Assembly (NCBI GenBank): GCA_025937895.1
Contig: JAICQL010000018.1
Span: forward strand, 1-62,847
From: Polyangiaceae bacterium
GTDB lineage: Bacteria; Myxococcota_A; Polyangia; Polyangiales; Polyangiaceae
Reading direction: 5' to 3'
Length of the DNA: 62,847 nucleotides
In this document: in pieces, positions 52,238 through 60,735 of the stretch
Position numbering within the stretch: position 1 is the first letter of the stretch
Layout: every line of letters begins with the position of its first letter
Position numbers and translations under genes: made by a program
Notes under the pieces: model-generated
Databases searched by the model: none
Told to the model about the DNA's origin: nothing
The model's input: only the letters and a program-made list of their open reading frames with translations

Positions 52238-53738
52238 CCTGGACGCCGTGCTCGACCTGCTGGCGGGGTTGTCGCGCGCTCCGCAGCCGGAGCTCTCGCA
52301 GCTGTTCGACCTGGCCGCGCCCGTCGTGCTGGCGCGCGCTCCCGGGCGTCTGGACGTGATGGGCGGCTTCGCGGATTACTCCGGCTCGCTCACCCTGGAG
52401 CTGCCGATCCGTGAAGCAGCGTTCGTCGCCGTCCAGCGCCGCAGAGAGCCCTGGGTGACCATCGTGAGCTCTGCGCTGGGGGCCAGCGAATCGCCGCTGA
52501 GGTCCGCGCGCTTTCCCCTCGCGGAGCTGCGCGAGCACACCCGCAGCTACGCAGCCGCGCGTGCGTACCTGCAGCGCAGCGCGGGCGGTGCCTGGGCGGC
52601 GTACGTCGCCGGGGCTCTGGCAGCGCTGCAAGCCGAGCTGGGGGTCGAGCTAGACGGCGGTCTGAGCATGTTGGTCGCATCGAGCGTGCCCGAGGGCAAG
52701 GGGGTGAGCTCCTCCGCCGCGCTCGAGGTGGCAAGCCTGCGCGCGCTGGCGGGCCTGTTCGGGGTGGAGCTCGAGCCCGTGCCCTGCGCGCTGATCTGCC
52801 AGCGGGTGGAGAACCTGGTCGTGGGGGCGCCCTGCGGCGTGATGGATCAGATGACCGCGAGCTGCGGCAAGGAAGGGCAGCTGCTGCCCTTGCTCTGCCA
52901 GCCAGCACGGCTCGAGGAGTGCTTTCCGGTGCCCGCAGGGCTCGAGCTGTGGGGCATCGACTCGGGCATCCGGCACGCGGTGAGCGGGGCGGACTATGGT
53001 GAGGTGCGCGCTGCGGCCTTCATGGGCTATCGCTGGCTGGCCGAGGTGCGCGGGCTAGCCGTGAGCCCCACGGCGCAGGCTGGGCAGGTCTCGATCTCGG
53101 ACCCGGAGTGGGGTGGCTACCTGGCCCGGGTACCGCGTGTGGTGTTCGATCGTGACTACAAGGAGCTTCTGCCGGAGCGGATCAGCGGGGCGGACTTTCT
53201 GAGCCGCTTTGGCGGCATCACCGACCCCATCACCCGTGTGCTGCCCGGGTCGAGCTATCGCGTCCGCGCCGCCACCGAGCACCCCGTATATGAGCACGAG
53301 CGAGCGAGCGAGTTCCGCGCCCTGCTCCAGCGCGAGGAGCTGGGCCCCTCCGCCGCGAGCGCGGACAGCAAGGCCGTGCTGGAGCGGCTGGGCGCGCTGA
53401 TGTACGAGGCCCACGCCAGCTACTCCAGGTGCGGGCTTGGCTCCACAGGCACCGATCGCATCGTGGAGCTGGTCGCCGAGCTCGGTCCCGAGCGCGGCCT
53501 GTACGGCGCGAAGATCAGCGGCGGCGGCAGCGGCGGCACAGTGGTGGTGCTGGGCCAAGCCGGCGCGGCGGACGCGGTGCAGGCGGTGGCGCGCCGCTAT
53601 GCCAGTGAGACGGGCCACGCTCCGCATGTGTTCTCGGGCTCCTCGCCGGGCGCCGCGGCGTTTGGCCTGCGGCGGCTACAGGCGGAGGCGGGTCGCTGGC
53701 GGCTGCTACACGCAATGGAAATGAAAGGGCGTTCGTGA
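52230..53738 (+). CDS. GHMP kinase of plant L-arabinokinase (ARA1) type
   Basis: The 502-residue protein is a GHMP sugar kinase. Motif 1 is APGRLDVMGGFADYSGS (~36-52), not the galactokinase form GRVNxIGEHxDY; it is the form I recall from the C-terminal kinase domain of plant L-arabinokinase ARA1. Motif 2 is PEGKGVSSSAALEV (~153), motif 3 YGAKISGGGSGGTVVV (~425). Further ARA1-like blocks are GAPCGVMDQMTASCG, LWGIDSGIRHAVSGADYG and GSSPGAAAFG. It should therefore make L-arabinose-1-phosphate (or galactose-1-phosphate as an alternative). ATG 52230 overlaps the upstream stop; its own stop overlaps the galE start. Confidence 0.85.
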   Translation: MSDLDAVLDLLAGLSRAPQPELSQLFDLAAPVVLARAPGRLDVMGGFADYSGSLTLELPIREAAFVAVQRRREPWVTIVSSALGASESPLRSARFPLAELREHTRSYAAARAYLQRSAGGAWAAYVAGALAALQAELGVELDGGLSMLVASSVPEGKGVSSSAALEVASLRALAGLFGVELEPVPCALICQRVENLVVGAPCGVMDQMTASCGKEGQLLPLLCQPARLEECFPVPAGLELWGIDSGIRHAVSGADYGEVRAAAFMGYRWLAEVRGLAVSPTAQAGQVSISDPEWGGYLARVPRVVFDRDYKELLPERISGADFLSRFGGITDPITRVLPGSSYRVRAATEHPVYEHERASEFRALLQREELGPSAASADSKAVLERLGALMYEAHASYSRCGLGSTGTDRIVELVAELGPERGLYGAKISGGGSGGTVVVLGQAGAADAVQAVARRYASETGHAPHVFSGSSPGAAAFGLRRLQAEAGRWRLLHAMEMKGRS

Positions 53739-54781
53739 AGAAGGTCATCGTCACCGGCGGAGCCGGCTACATCGGCTCTCACACCTGTGTCGCGCTGGTC
53801 GAGGCCGGTTACTCGCCGGTGGTCGTCGATAATTTCTGCGCCTCCGACCCCGGCGTCCTGGCTCGCGTGCGTGAGCTCACCGGTCGCGAGCTCTCGGTGC
53901 ACCAGGTCGACTGCCGCGATCGTGCGGCGCTGGCTCGCGTGTTCGAGGCCGAAGCGCCGGTGCACGGGGTGATCCACTTCGCGGCGCACAAGTGCGTGGG
54001 GGTGTCCGTCCGGGAGCCGCGCGAGTACTACGACAACAACATCGGCTCTCTGCTGGCACTGCTCTGGGTGCTGGAGCGCTCGCCTGTGCCAGGGTTGGTG
54101 TTCTCCTCCTCGTGCACCGTGTACGGCCAGCCCGAGCAGCTGCCGGTCACCGAGGCCAGCCCGATCAAGCGAGCCGAGTCCCCGTACGGTCGCACCAAGC
54201 AGATCTGCGAGAGCCTGCTGCAGGACGTCGTGGCCTCGGGCAGCGCTCTGCGCGCAGTGACCCTGCGCTACTTCAATCCCATCGGCGCGCATCCGAGTGG
54301 CAGGCTGGGCGAGTTGCCGCTCGGCACACCGCAGACGCTCGTGCCGTACATCACGCAGACCGCGGCTGGCCTGCGCGATGAGCTGGTGGTGTTCGGTAAC
54401 GACTACCCGACCCCGGACGGCACGTGCGTGAGAGACTACCTGCACGTCTGCGATCTTGCCTCCGCGCACGTGGCGGCGCTGGAGTGGCTGGAGCGACAGG
54501 CGGCTGGCGCGTTGCACGAGGTGTTCAACGTGGGCACCGGCAGGGGTGTCTCGGTGCTGGAGGCCATCCGGGCCTTCGAGGACGTGACCGGTGTGCGCGT
54601 GCGGCATCGCTTCGGGCCGCGGCGGTCCGGAGACGCTGCCGCCGTCTACGCCGGGGTGGAGAAGGCCCAGCGGGAGCTGGGCTGGCGGGCGTGCCTGGGC
54701 ATTCGCGAAGCGATGCGGCACGCCTGGATCTGGCAACGAGGCCTGGGGAGTGAGCCTCGAGAAATCGGGAGAGCGAGATGA
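53735..54781 (+). CDS. galE: UDP-glucose/UDP-sugar 4-epimerase
   Basis: The 348-residue cytoplasmic enzyme inverts the C4 hydroxyl of UDP-sugars. The NAD site is TGGAGYIGSHTCVALVEAGY, the catalytic Ser/Thr is in VFSSSCTVYG (~120) and the YxxxK pair is in SPYGRTK. Length and order are those of GalE. The GTG start at 53735 sits inside the TGA of the kinase gene (GTGA), and the stop overlaps the next start (ATGA). In this operon it may interconvert UDP-arabinose and UDP-xylose, as GalE-type epimerases do in plants, or UDP-galactose and UDP-glucose. Confidence 0.94.
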   Translation: MKKVIVTGGAGYIGSHTCVALVEAGYSPVVVDNFCASDPGVLARVRELTGRELSVHQVDCRDRAALARVFEAEAPVHGVIHFAAHKCVGVSVREPREYYDNNIGSLLALLWVLERSPVPGLVFSSSCTVYGQPEQLPVTEASPIKRAESPYGRTKQICESLLQDVVASGSALRAVTLRYFNPIGAHPSGRLGELPLGTPQTLVPYITQTAAGLRDELVVFGNDYPTPDGTCVRDYLHVCDLASAHVAALEWLERQAAGALHEVFNVGTGRGVSVLEAIRAFEDVTGVRVRHRFGPRRSGDAAAVYAGVEKAQRELGWRACLGIREAMRHAWIWQRGLGSEPREIGRAR

Positions 54782-55800
54782 GGAATGCGATGTCGGGATG
54801 GGGCGTTCATCGAGTGGTCATGGGCGCGCTGGCGCTGCTGCTGGGATGCAGCGGGTGCAAGGCCGATCCAGCCACAGGCAGCGCCAGCCAGCAGCAAAAC
54901 GTGCAGCCCGCCGCCAAGGCCGTCAAGCTCGCGTTCCTGACCAATAACGCGAGCGAGTTCTGGAAAATCGCCCAGGCCGGCGTGCGAACGTACGAGCGGG
55001 AGGCGAAGGTCCAGGTCGACGTGGTGTTGCCGGACGGCACCGTCGCCGACCAGAACGAGAAGCTCGAGGAGCTCGCGAGCCAGAGCTACGACGCCATCGC
55101 GGTGAGCGTGGTGGCGCCGGATGACCAGGTGAGCAAGCTGGACGGAGTGGCACGCAAGGCCAAGCTGGTCACCTTCGACTCCGACGCTCCGAAGTCGCAG
55201 CGCATGCTGTACATCGGCACCAATAACCACGAGGCGGGCAAGGCGCTCGGCGCCGAGATCGTGAAGCTGCTGCCGAAGGGCGGAGAAATGGCAGTGTTCG
55301 TGGGGACCTTCTCCGCCGACAACGCCGCGCAGCGGATGAAGGGCATCGAGGATGCCATCGCCGGTCACGGCATCGAGATCGTGGCCAGGCGCGAGGACCA
55401 GACCGACCACGCCAAGGCGCAGTCCAATGTCGAGGACATCATCAACGCGCACCCCGGCCTCGATCTGGTCGCTGGCCTGTGGTCGTACAACGGCCCTGCG
55501 ATTGCGCTGGCCATCGAGCGCCTGGGCAAGAAGGATCAGATCAAGGCGGCCGTCTTCGACGAGGAAGAGGAGACCTTGCGCGGCATCGAGAGCGGCAGCA
55601 TCGCCGTGACCGTGGTGCAGAAGCCCTTCCAGTTTGGCTATCTATCCAGCAAGTGGATGCACGAGCTCGTCACCCAGCCGGAGGCCACAGTGAAGAAGCT
55701 GCCGGACAGCCGCGCGATCGACACCGGCGTGGAGGTCATCACCCGCGCCAACGTGGCGGACTTCAAGGCCAAGCTGGCGGAGATGAAGGCGGTCCAGTGA
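54778..55800 (+). CDS. sugar ABC transporter substrate-binding lipoprotein (ribose type)
   Basis: The 340-residue protein has a lipobox (LLLGCSGC, Cys ~27) and a type I binding fold of the RbsB/Peripla_BP_4 class: LAFLTNNASEFWKIAQAGVR, YDAIAVSVVAPDDQ, YIGTNNHEAGKALGAEIVKL, and the late VVQKPFQFGYLSSKWMHEL. By family it binds a pentose or hexose. The ATGA overlap with galE and the closeness to the ATPase gene mark it as part of the same operon. Its ligand could be L-arabinose or galactose; the ribose-type fold includes xylose, galactose and arabinose binders. Confidence 0.9.
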   Translation: MRNAMSGWGVHRVVMGALALLLGCSGCKADPATGSASQQQNVQPAAKAVKLAFLTNNASEFWKIAQAGVRTYEREAKVQVDVVLPDGTVADQNEKLEELASQSYDAIAVSVVAPDDQVSKLDGVARKAKLVTFDSDAPKSQRMLYIGTNNHEAGKALGAEIVKLLPKGGEMAVFVGTFSADNAAQRMKGIEDAIAGHGIEIVARREDQTDHAKAQSNVEDIINAHPGLDLVAGLWSYNGPAIALAIERLGKKDQIKAAVFDEEEETLRGIESGSIAVTVVQKPFQFGYLSSKWMHELVTQPEATVKKLPDSRAIDTGVEVITRANVADFKAKLAEMKAVQ

Positions 55801-55834
55801 GCGGCATCCGCGTGCTCCCGCGCCAGGCATGTGA

Positions 55835-57379
55835 ATGAGCGCGCAGCCTGCTCCCTTGCTCGCGATGCGTGGCATCAGCAAGCGCTTCCCCGGGGTGGTG
55901 GCGCTGAGCGATGTCTCCTTGCAGCTGGAGAGTGGTCAAGTCCTGGCGCTGATGGGTGAAAATGGTGCTGGCAAGAGCACCTTGATGAAGGTGCTGGGCG
56001 GCGCGCTGCAGCCCGATGCCGGCGAGATCTGCATCGACGGGCAGCGGGTGGTGCTGTCGAGCGTGCGCAGCGCGCAACGTCTGGGTGTGGCGCTGGTGCA
56101 CCAGGAGCTGATGCTGGCGCCGAACCTGGATCTGGCCGCCAACCTGTTCCTCGGCAACGAGCCGGGAGGGCGAGGCAGCCTGCGAGCGCTGCGGCGCGCG
56201 GAGATGCAGCAGCAAGCGCGCCTGCTCCTCGAGCGGATCGGCCTGGCGCTGCCGCCGAGCCGGCGCACTTCTACCTTGGCGATCGGGCAGCTGCAGCTGC
56301 TGGGCATTGCCAAGGCGCTGGCGCTGTCTGCGCGCATCATCATCCTGGATGAGCCGACATCATCGCTCACCTGGGGTGAGTCGCAACACCTGTTTCAGCT
56401 CGTTCGTCAGCTCGCAGCGCGAGGAGTGGGTATCATCTACATCTCGCATCGGCTGGAGGAGGTGTTGCAGCTCGCGGATCGTATCACCGTGCTGCGCGAT
56501 GGCCGTCATGCCGGCGATCTCGAGCGCGCGGAGGCGACACAGGAGAGGGTGGTACGGCTGATGGTGGGCCGGGAGATGTCCGGGCAGTACTATCCACCCC
56601 GCCCGCCGCCCTCGCCGCGCGAGCCTCTGCTGGAGGTGAAGGAGCTGCTGGTGCCCGGCGCCCCGCGCGCGGTCTCCTTCGAGGTGCTGCGGGGCGAGAT
56701 CCTGGGGTTCGCCGGGCTGATCGGCGCTGGCCGAACGGAGCTGATGGAGACACTGTTTGGCATCAGGCCGGCGCGCTCCGGCTCGATGAGCTTGAGTGGT
56801 CAGCCCTATGCGCCGCGCCGACCGAGCGACGCGATCGAAGCAGGTGTCTTCCTGGCGCCGGAGGATCGCAAGCGCCAGGGTCTGGTGCTCGGCATGTCCA
56901 TCGCCGAGAACACCTCGCTGCCCGGCGTGCACCGCTATGCCCGTGGGGGCTGGCTCGATCGCCGCACGGAGCGCCAGGTGGCGCGGCAACAGCTCGAGCA
57001 GCTGCGCATCCGGAGCAGCGGCATCGAGCAGCGCGCGGGCAGCCTCTCCGGTGGCAACCAGCAGAAGGTGGTGCTCGGCAAGTGGCTGGCGTTGCAGCCC
57101 AAGGTGCTGATCTTGGACGAGCCGACTCGCGGGATCGACGTGGGGGCCAAGGCAGAGATCTACCGCCAGATGGTCGAGCTGGCAGCCCGCGGCGTGTCGC
57201 TGCTGCTGATCAGCTCGGATCTGGAAGAGGTGCTGGAGATGAGTGATCGAGTCGTCGTGATGCACGAGCGCGTGGTTCGCGCGGTGATCCCGCGCGAGCA
57301 GCTCAGTGCGGAGCGGGTCGCCACGTTGATGACGAGCGCTGCCCCTGCCGAGGCGTGCGCCGCTGGAGCGGCGCCATGA
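55835..57379 (+). CDS. sugar ABC transporter double ATPase (RbsA/MglA/AraG type)
   Basis: The 514-residue protein has two nucleotide-binding halves. The first has Walker A GENGAGKST (~42) and Walker B IIILDEPTSSL; its signature is unusual (TLAIGQLQLLGIAKAL). The second has the expected degenerate P-loop GLIGAGRTELMETLFG, signature LSGGNQQKVVLGKW (~405) and Walker B VLILDEPTRGID. It powers uptake through the permease encoded next. It starts 34 bp after the binding-protein stop, and its stop overlaps the permease start (ATGA). Confidence 0.94.
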   Translation: MSAQPAPLLAMRGISKRFPGVVALSDVSLQLESGQVLALMGENGAGKSTLMKVLGGALQPDAGEICIDGQRVVLSSVRSAQRLGVALVHQELMLAPNLDLAANLFLGNEPGGRGSLRALRRAEMQQQARLLLERIGLALPPSRRTSTLAIGQLQLLGIAKALALSARIIILDEPTSSLTWGESQHLFQLVRQLAARGVGIIYISHRLEEVLQLADRITVLRDGRHAGDLERAEATQERVVRLMVGREMSGQYYPPRPPPSPREPLLEVKELLVPGAPRAVSFEVLRGEILGFAGLIGAGRTELMETLFGIRPARSGSMSLSGQPYAPRRPSDAIEAGVFLAPEDRKRQGLVLGMSIAENTSLPGVHRYARGGWLDRRTERQVARQQLEQLRIRSSGIEQRAGSLSGGNQQKVVLGKWLALQPKVLILDEPTRGIDVGAKAEIYRQMVELAARGVSLLLISSDLEEVLEMSDRVVVMHERVVRAVIPREQLSAERVATLMTSAAPAEACAAGAAP

Positions 57380-58437
57380 GGCGGGAGCTCGGTATGGCCA
57401 CGGCGCTGCTCTGCCTGTGCCTCGGCCTGTGGGCGTCCAATCCGGACTTCCTCGGACAGTCCAACGTCGTCAACACGCTGCGGCAGATCTCGATGCTGGG
57501 CATCCTGGCGGTCGGCGTCGGCTTCGTCATCATCTCGGGTGGAGTCGACCTTTCGGTGGGCTCCATGGTGGGCCTCACCGGGGTCATCATTGCCAAGCTC
57601 GCCTCCACGCAGACGGGCGGGCTCGGTTACTCGCTGTGGCTGGCCATTCCCGTGGCGCTGGGCTGCGCGCTGCTGCTCGGCTGGCTGCAGGGGCTGCTGA
57701 TCACGAGGCTGCAGCTGCAGCCCTTCATCGTCACCCTGGGCGGCATGCTGCTGTTTCGCGGCATCTCACAGACGATCGCCGGGGGTGGCACGATCAGCCT
57801 GGGCGGGTCACCGCTGCTGGGCCTGGCCGGTGGGGGCTTGTTCGGCTCCGACGAGGCGCCGTTCTTGCCGTACCCCTTGCTGATGTTTCTCGGGGTGATC
57901 GCGGTGGCCACGCTGGTGCTGCATTTCACCGTGCTCGGGCGTTATCTGTACGCGATCGGTGGCAATCGTGAGGCGGCCGAGTTCTCCGGCATCCCGGTGC
58001 GCAACATCGAGGCGAGCACGTACGTGATCTCCGCGGGGCTGGCCGGTGTCGCCGGCGTCGCGTACGCAGCCTACATCGGGCAGATGTCACAGCAGGTGGG
58101 CATCGCGTACGAGCTGTACGCGATCGCTGCCGCCGTGCTCGGCGGCTGCTCGCTGCGCGGCGGAGAGGGTACGGTGCTCGGGATCGTGATCGGCTCCGCC
58201 GTGATGCGCGTGATCGACAACGGCATCAACATGTTCCGCTATGCCTATGTGGACGAGGCGGGCGTGCCGCGCCTGTGGCGCCTGGACACGAACTGGACCT
58301 TCGTGATCATCGGCGCCGTCATCCTGGTGGCCGTGGCGCTCGATCAGATCGTGCACCTGCTGCAGAACCGGCGGTGCACCACCGCCCTGGAGACGGCGCG
58401 GCTGCAGGCGATCGCCACGCAGCAGCCGGACTGCTGA
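57376..58437 (+). CDS. sugar ABC transporter permease (RbsC type)
   Basis: The 353-residue integral membrane protein has about nine hydrophobic segments and the family motif GGVDLSVGSMVGLTGVIIAK, followed by LLGWLQGLLITRLQLQPFIV and GLAGVAGVAYAAYIGQMSQQ. It forms the channel, as a homodimer, of the ribose-type importer. The ATG at 57376 overlaps the ATPase stop and is preferred over the in-frame GTG seven codons earlier. It is the last gene of the operon; the next gene is 124 bp away. A GGCGCGCG/CGTGCGCC dyad at 58517-58534 lies in that gap. Confidence 0.93.
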   Translation: MRRELGMATALLCLCLGLWASNPDFLGQSNVVNTLRQISMLGILAVGVGFVIISGGVDLSVGSMVGLTGVIIAKLASTQTGGLGYSLWLAIPVALGCALLLGWLQGLLITRLQLQPFIVTLGGMLLFRGISQTIAGGGTISLGGSPLLGLAGGGLFGSDEAPFLPYPLLMFLGVIAVATLVLHFTVLGRYLYAIGGNREAAEFSGIPVRNIEASTYVISAGLAGVAGVAYAAYIGQMSQQVGIAYELYAIAAAVLGGCSLRGGEGTVLGIVIGSAVMRVIDNGINMFRYAYVDEAGVPRLWRLDTNWTFVIIGAVILVAVALDQIVHLLQNRRCTTALETARLQAIATQQPDC

Positions 58438-58561
58438 GGAGCAACACTCACCTGGCTGGTGGCGCAGGGCTCCACAGGCGAGCGCATCCACAGCAGAGAC
58501 ACAAAACGCGAAGACGGGCGCGCGTTCGTGCGCCATGTTTGACGGGTCCTGGTCTACCCGT

Positions 58562-59737
58562 ATGGCAAACCAATATCCATTGCTCGTCTTGAAGGCTGCG
58601 CTCGTGGCGGCCGGGCTCTTGACCACCGCCGCCGAGGCGGGCGCCGTCGCGAGCGCCGAGCTGTATCAAAATCAGACGTACACCTACGGCCGCTTCGAGG
58701 CTCGGGTGCGATTTGCTGCCGGTGACGGCGTCATCAGCTCCTTCTTCATGTGGAAGCCGGGCTCGGAGGTGGCGGGCACGTTCTGGAACGAGCTGGATTT
58801 CGAGAAGCTCGGCGCCGACTGCCGGCTGCAGACCAACCCGCTCTACGGCTTGCCCGTGGCCGACCACTCGCGCATCGAGAGCGTCGAGGGCGAGCTGTGC
58901 GGCGAGTATCACACGTACACCTTCGAGTGGACGCCCAGCTACATCGCGTATCTGGTCGATGGGGTCGAGTTGCGGCGCGACGGTGAGGACGTGGCAGCCG
59001 CGTTCACCCAGAACGCTGCCGCTGGCATGCAGATTCATTTCAACATCTGGCCCGGCGACGCCACGTTCGGCGGCAACTTCGATCCGGCCATCTTGCCCGT
59101 GCAGCAGTTCATCGCCTGGGTGCAGTATTCGTCCTTCGCCAACGGCGAGTTCACCCTCGAGTGGCGTGAAGAGTTTGATGGCCCCACGGTGCCCAGCGGC
59201 TGGGCTACCGGCACCTGGCCGTCACCCAAGAGCCTGTCCACCCATCAGCCCGCGAACGTGACGTTCAGCTCCGGAGTCGCGGTGCTCTCGCTCACCGCGG
59301 ATGATCTGACCGGCTTCACCGGAGCTCCGCCCGCCGATTCGGTGGGCGCTGACCCGGCGGGCTCGGGCGGGAGCGGCTCGGCTGCGGGCGGAGCGACGGG
59401 CTCTGCCGGCGCCCCGCCCACCACCCCGACCGGCGCTGACCCGGTGGGCTCGGGTGGAGTCGGCTCGAGCGCGGGGGGCGCCGCTGGCATGGCCGCCACG
59501 AGCCCCACGGGCGATGGCATACCTCCCGCGAGCGGTAATGGCTCGAGCACGGCTCCATCAGGCACGGAGCGGCGCGCCGCAAAGGATGGTTCCTGCCAGC
59601 TGTCGAGCTCGGCTGGGTACGGCAGGGGTGCGGGGTGGCTCATTTTGAGCTGGGTTGCGCTGTTCTCCATGCGCCGAGGGCGGCGGCTGGCTCGAAAGGG
59701 AGCGCACCGCGGCGAAGCATCTGCCACTGCTGGCTGA
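58562..59737 (+). CDS. GH16 beta-glucanase-like protein with MYXO-CTERM-like anchor
   Basis: The 391-residue protein has a signal peptide (LLVLKAALVAAGLLTTAAEA) and a GH16 domain with the catalytic ExDxE in FWNELDFEKLG (~80), flanked by YGRFEARVRFAAGDGVISSF and EWTPSYIAYLVDGVEL. By family it cuts beta-1,3/1,4-glucan or similar. A Gly/Ala/Ser/Pro linker (~260-340) leads to a tail with one Cys, a helix (GWLILSWVALFSM) and RRGRRLARK, the layout of MYXO-CTERM sorting tails. The ATG at 58535 adds nine residues and is an alternative start; neither has a good ribosome-binding site. Confidence 0.82.
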   Translation: MANQYPLLVLKAALVAAGLLTTAAEAGAVASAELYQNQTYTYGRFEARVRFAAGDGVISSFFMWKPGSEVAGTFWNELDFEKLGADCRLQTNPLYGLPVADHSRIESVEGELCGEYHTYTFEWTPSYIAYLVDGVELRRDGEDVAAAFTQNAAAGMQIHFNIWPGDATFGGNFDPAILPVQQFIAWVQYSSFANGEFTLEWREEFDGPTVPSGWATGTWPSPKSLSTHQPANVTFSSGVAVLSLTADDLTGFTGAPPADSVGADPAGSGGSGSAAGGATGSAGAPPTTPTGADPVGSGGVGSSAGGAAGMAATSPTGDGIPPASGNGSSTAPSGTERRAAKDGSCQLSSSAGYGRGAGWLILSWVALFSMRRGRRLARKGAHRGEASATAG

Positions 59738-59826
59738 CGGAACCGTGCTTCTCGCAGGCCTCGCGTGTGGCCTTCAGATAGAATGCGCGAGATCGGGCAG
59801 CAGCCGCTCGCTGGCCCGTCGCTGCC

Positions 59827-60735
59827 ATGTCTTCCGTTGCCACCTCTTCGGTGCTGCTCGAGCTTCCCGGTCCGCGCGAGCTGCGCGGCGGCCTGTGGTA
59901 CTCCACCCCGGCGTCGACCCGCTTCGGCCGGCACTACCATCACGAGCTCGAGCTGAATGTCCTGGTTGCGGGCGAGGCTAGCTACTGGTTTCCGCATCGC
60001 GAGCTGCGCATCGTCGCGCCAGCGGCCCTGTGGATTCCGCCGCTGCTCGAGCACGAGCTGATCGACATGTCACCCGAGCTGTCGATGTGGGTGTACAGCT
60101 TTCGCACCTCCAGCGGGCAGGACGAGCTCGGCGGGCCCAGCGCCATGGCCCTCGCGGCTGCAGCGCCCGCGGGCACCGGGCATCAGCTGCTGGAGCAGGG
60201 GCCGCGGGTCACGGGCATTCCGTCCGCGGTGCTGGCTCAGCTGTGCGAGCGCTCGAGAGAGGGGCTGCTACGGCCGGCGCTGCCCGAGTTCAATGACATC
60301 CTGGCGGGGATCTTTCATGCCGTCTGCTCGGCGGCACAGTGCCCGCCCGGCCCGCGCGGGGAGCTGGGGAGCTATCACCCCGCGGCGCTGCGCGCCGCGC
60401 GCTCGCTGCGCGATCCGGAGATGTCGGGATCGATGGAGGCGCTCGCCCGCGCCACCTCGCTGAGTCGCGAGCGGCTCTCGCGCGTGTTCGCCCAGTGCTT
60501 CGGGATCGGGCTCGTCCAGTACCGCAACCACCATCGGGTCCAGCAGTTCATCCGTGACTACGGGCACGGCTCTGCCTCGAGCATGCTGCGTGCTGCCTTC
60601 GACGTGGGCTTTGGCAGCTACGTGCAGTTTCATCGTGCGTTCAAGCAGGTGGTCGGCCATCCACCGGCGCAGCACCTCGAGCTGGTGCGTGAGGGGGTGG
60701 TCGACCCTGCACGCACCGGCCGTGGGAGCGGCTAG
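59827..60735 (+). CDS. AraC family transcriptional regulator
   Basis: The 302-residue protein has an N-terminal cupin-like sensor (YSTPASTRFGRHYHHELELN, LWIPPLLEHELIDM) and a C-terminal double HTH (EALARATSLSRERLSRVFAQ, then FDVGFGSYVQFHRAFKQVVG). AraC proteins with this sensor usually bind a sugar or other small ligand and activate catabolic genes. Its place between the GH16 and esterase genes and beside the sugar operon makes it a likely local regulator. ATG at 59827 follows the GH16 stop by 89 bp. Confidence 0.88.
   Translation: MSSVATSSVLLELPGPRELRGGLWYSTPASTRFGRHYHHELELNVLVAGEASYWFPHRELRIVAPAALWIPPLLEHELIDMSPELSMWVYSFRTSSGQDELGGPSAMALAAAAPAGTGHQLLEQGPRVTGIPSAVLAQLCERSREGLLRPALPEFNDILAGIFHAVCSAAQCPPGPRGELGSYHPAALRAARSLRDPEMSGSMEALARATSLSRERLSRVFAQCFGIGLVQYRNHHRVQQFIRDYGHGSASSMLRAAFDVGFGSYVQFHRAFKQVVGHPPAQHLELVREGVVDPARTGRGSG

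Noticed and set aside
58517..58534. GGCGCGCG/CGTGCGCC hairpin after the ABC permease
   Set aside because: No T-run follows and GC-rich dyads of this size are common here; not called as a terminator.
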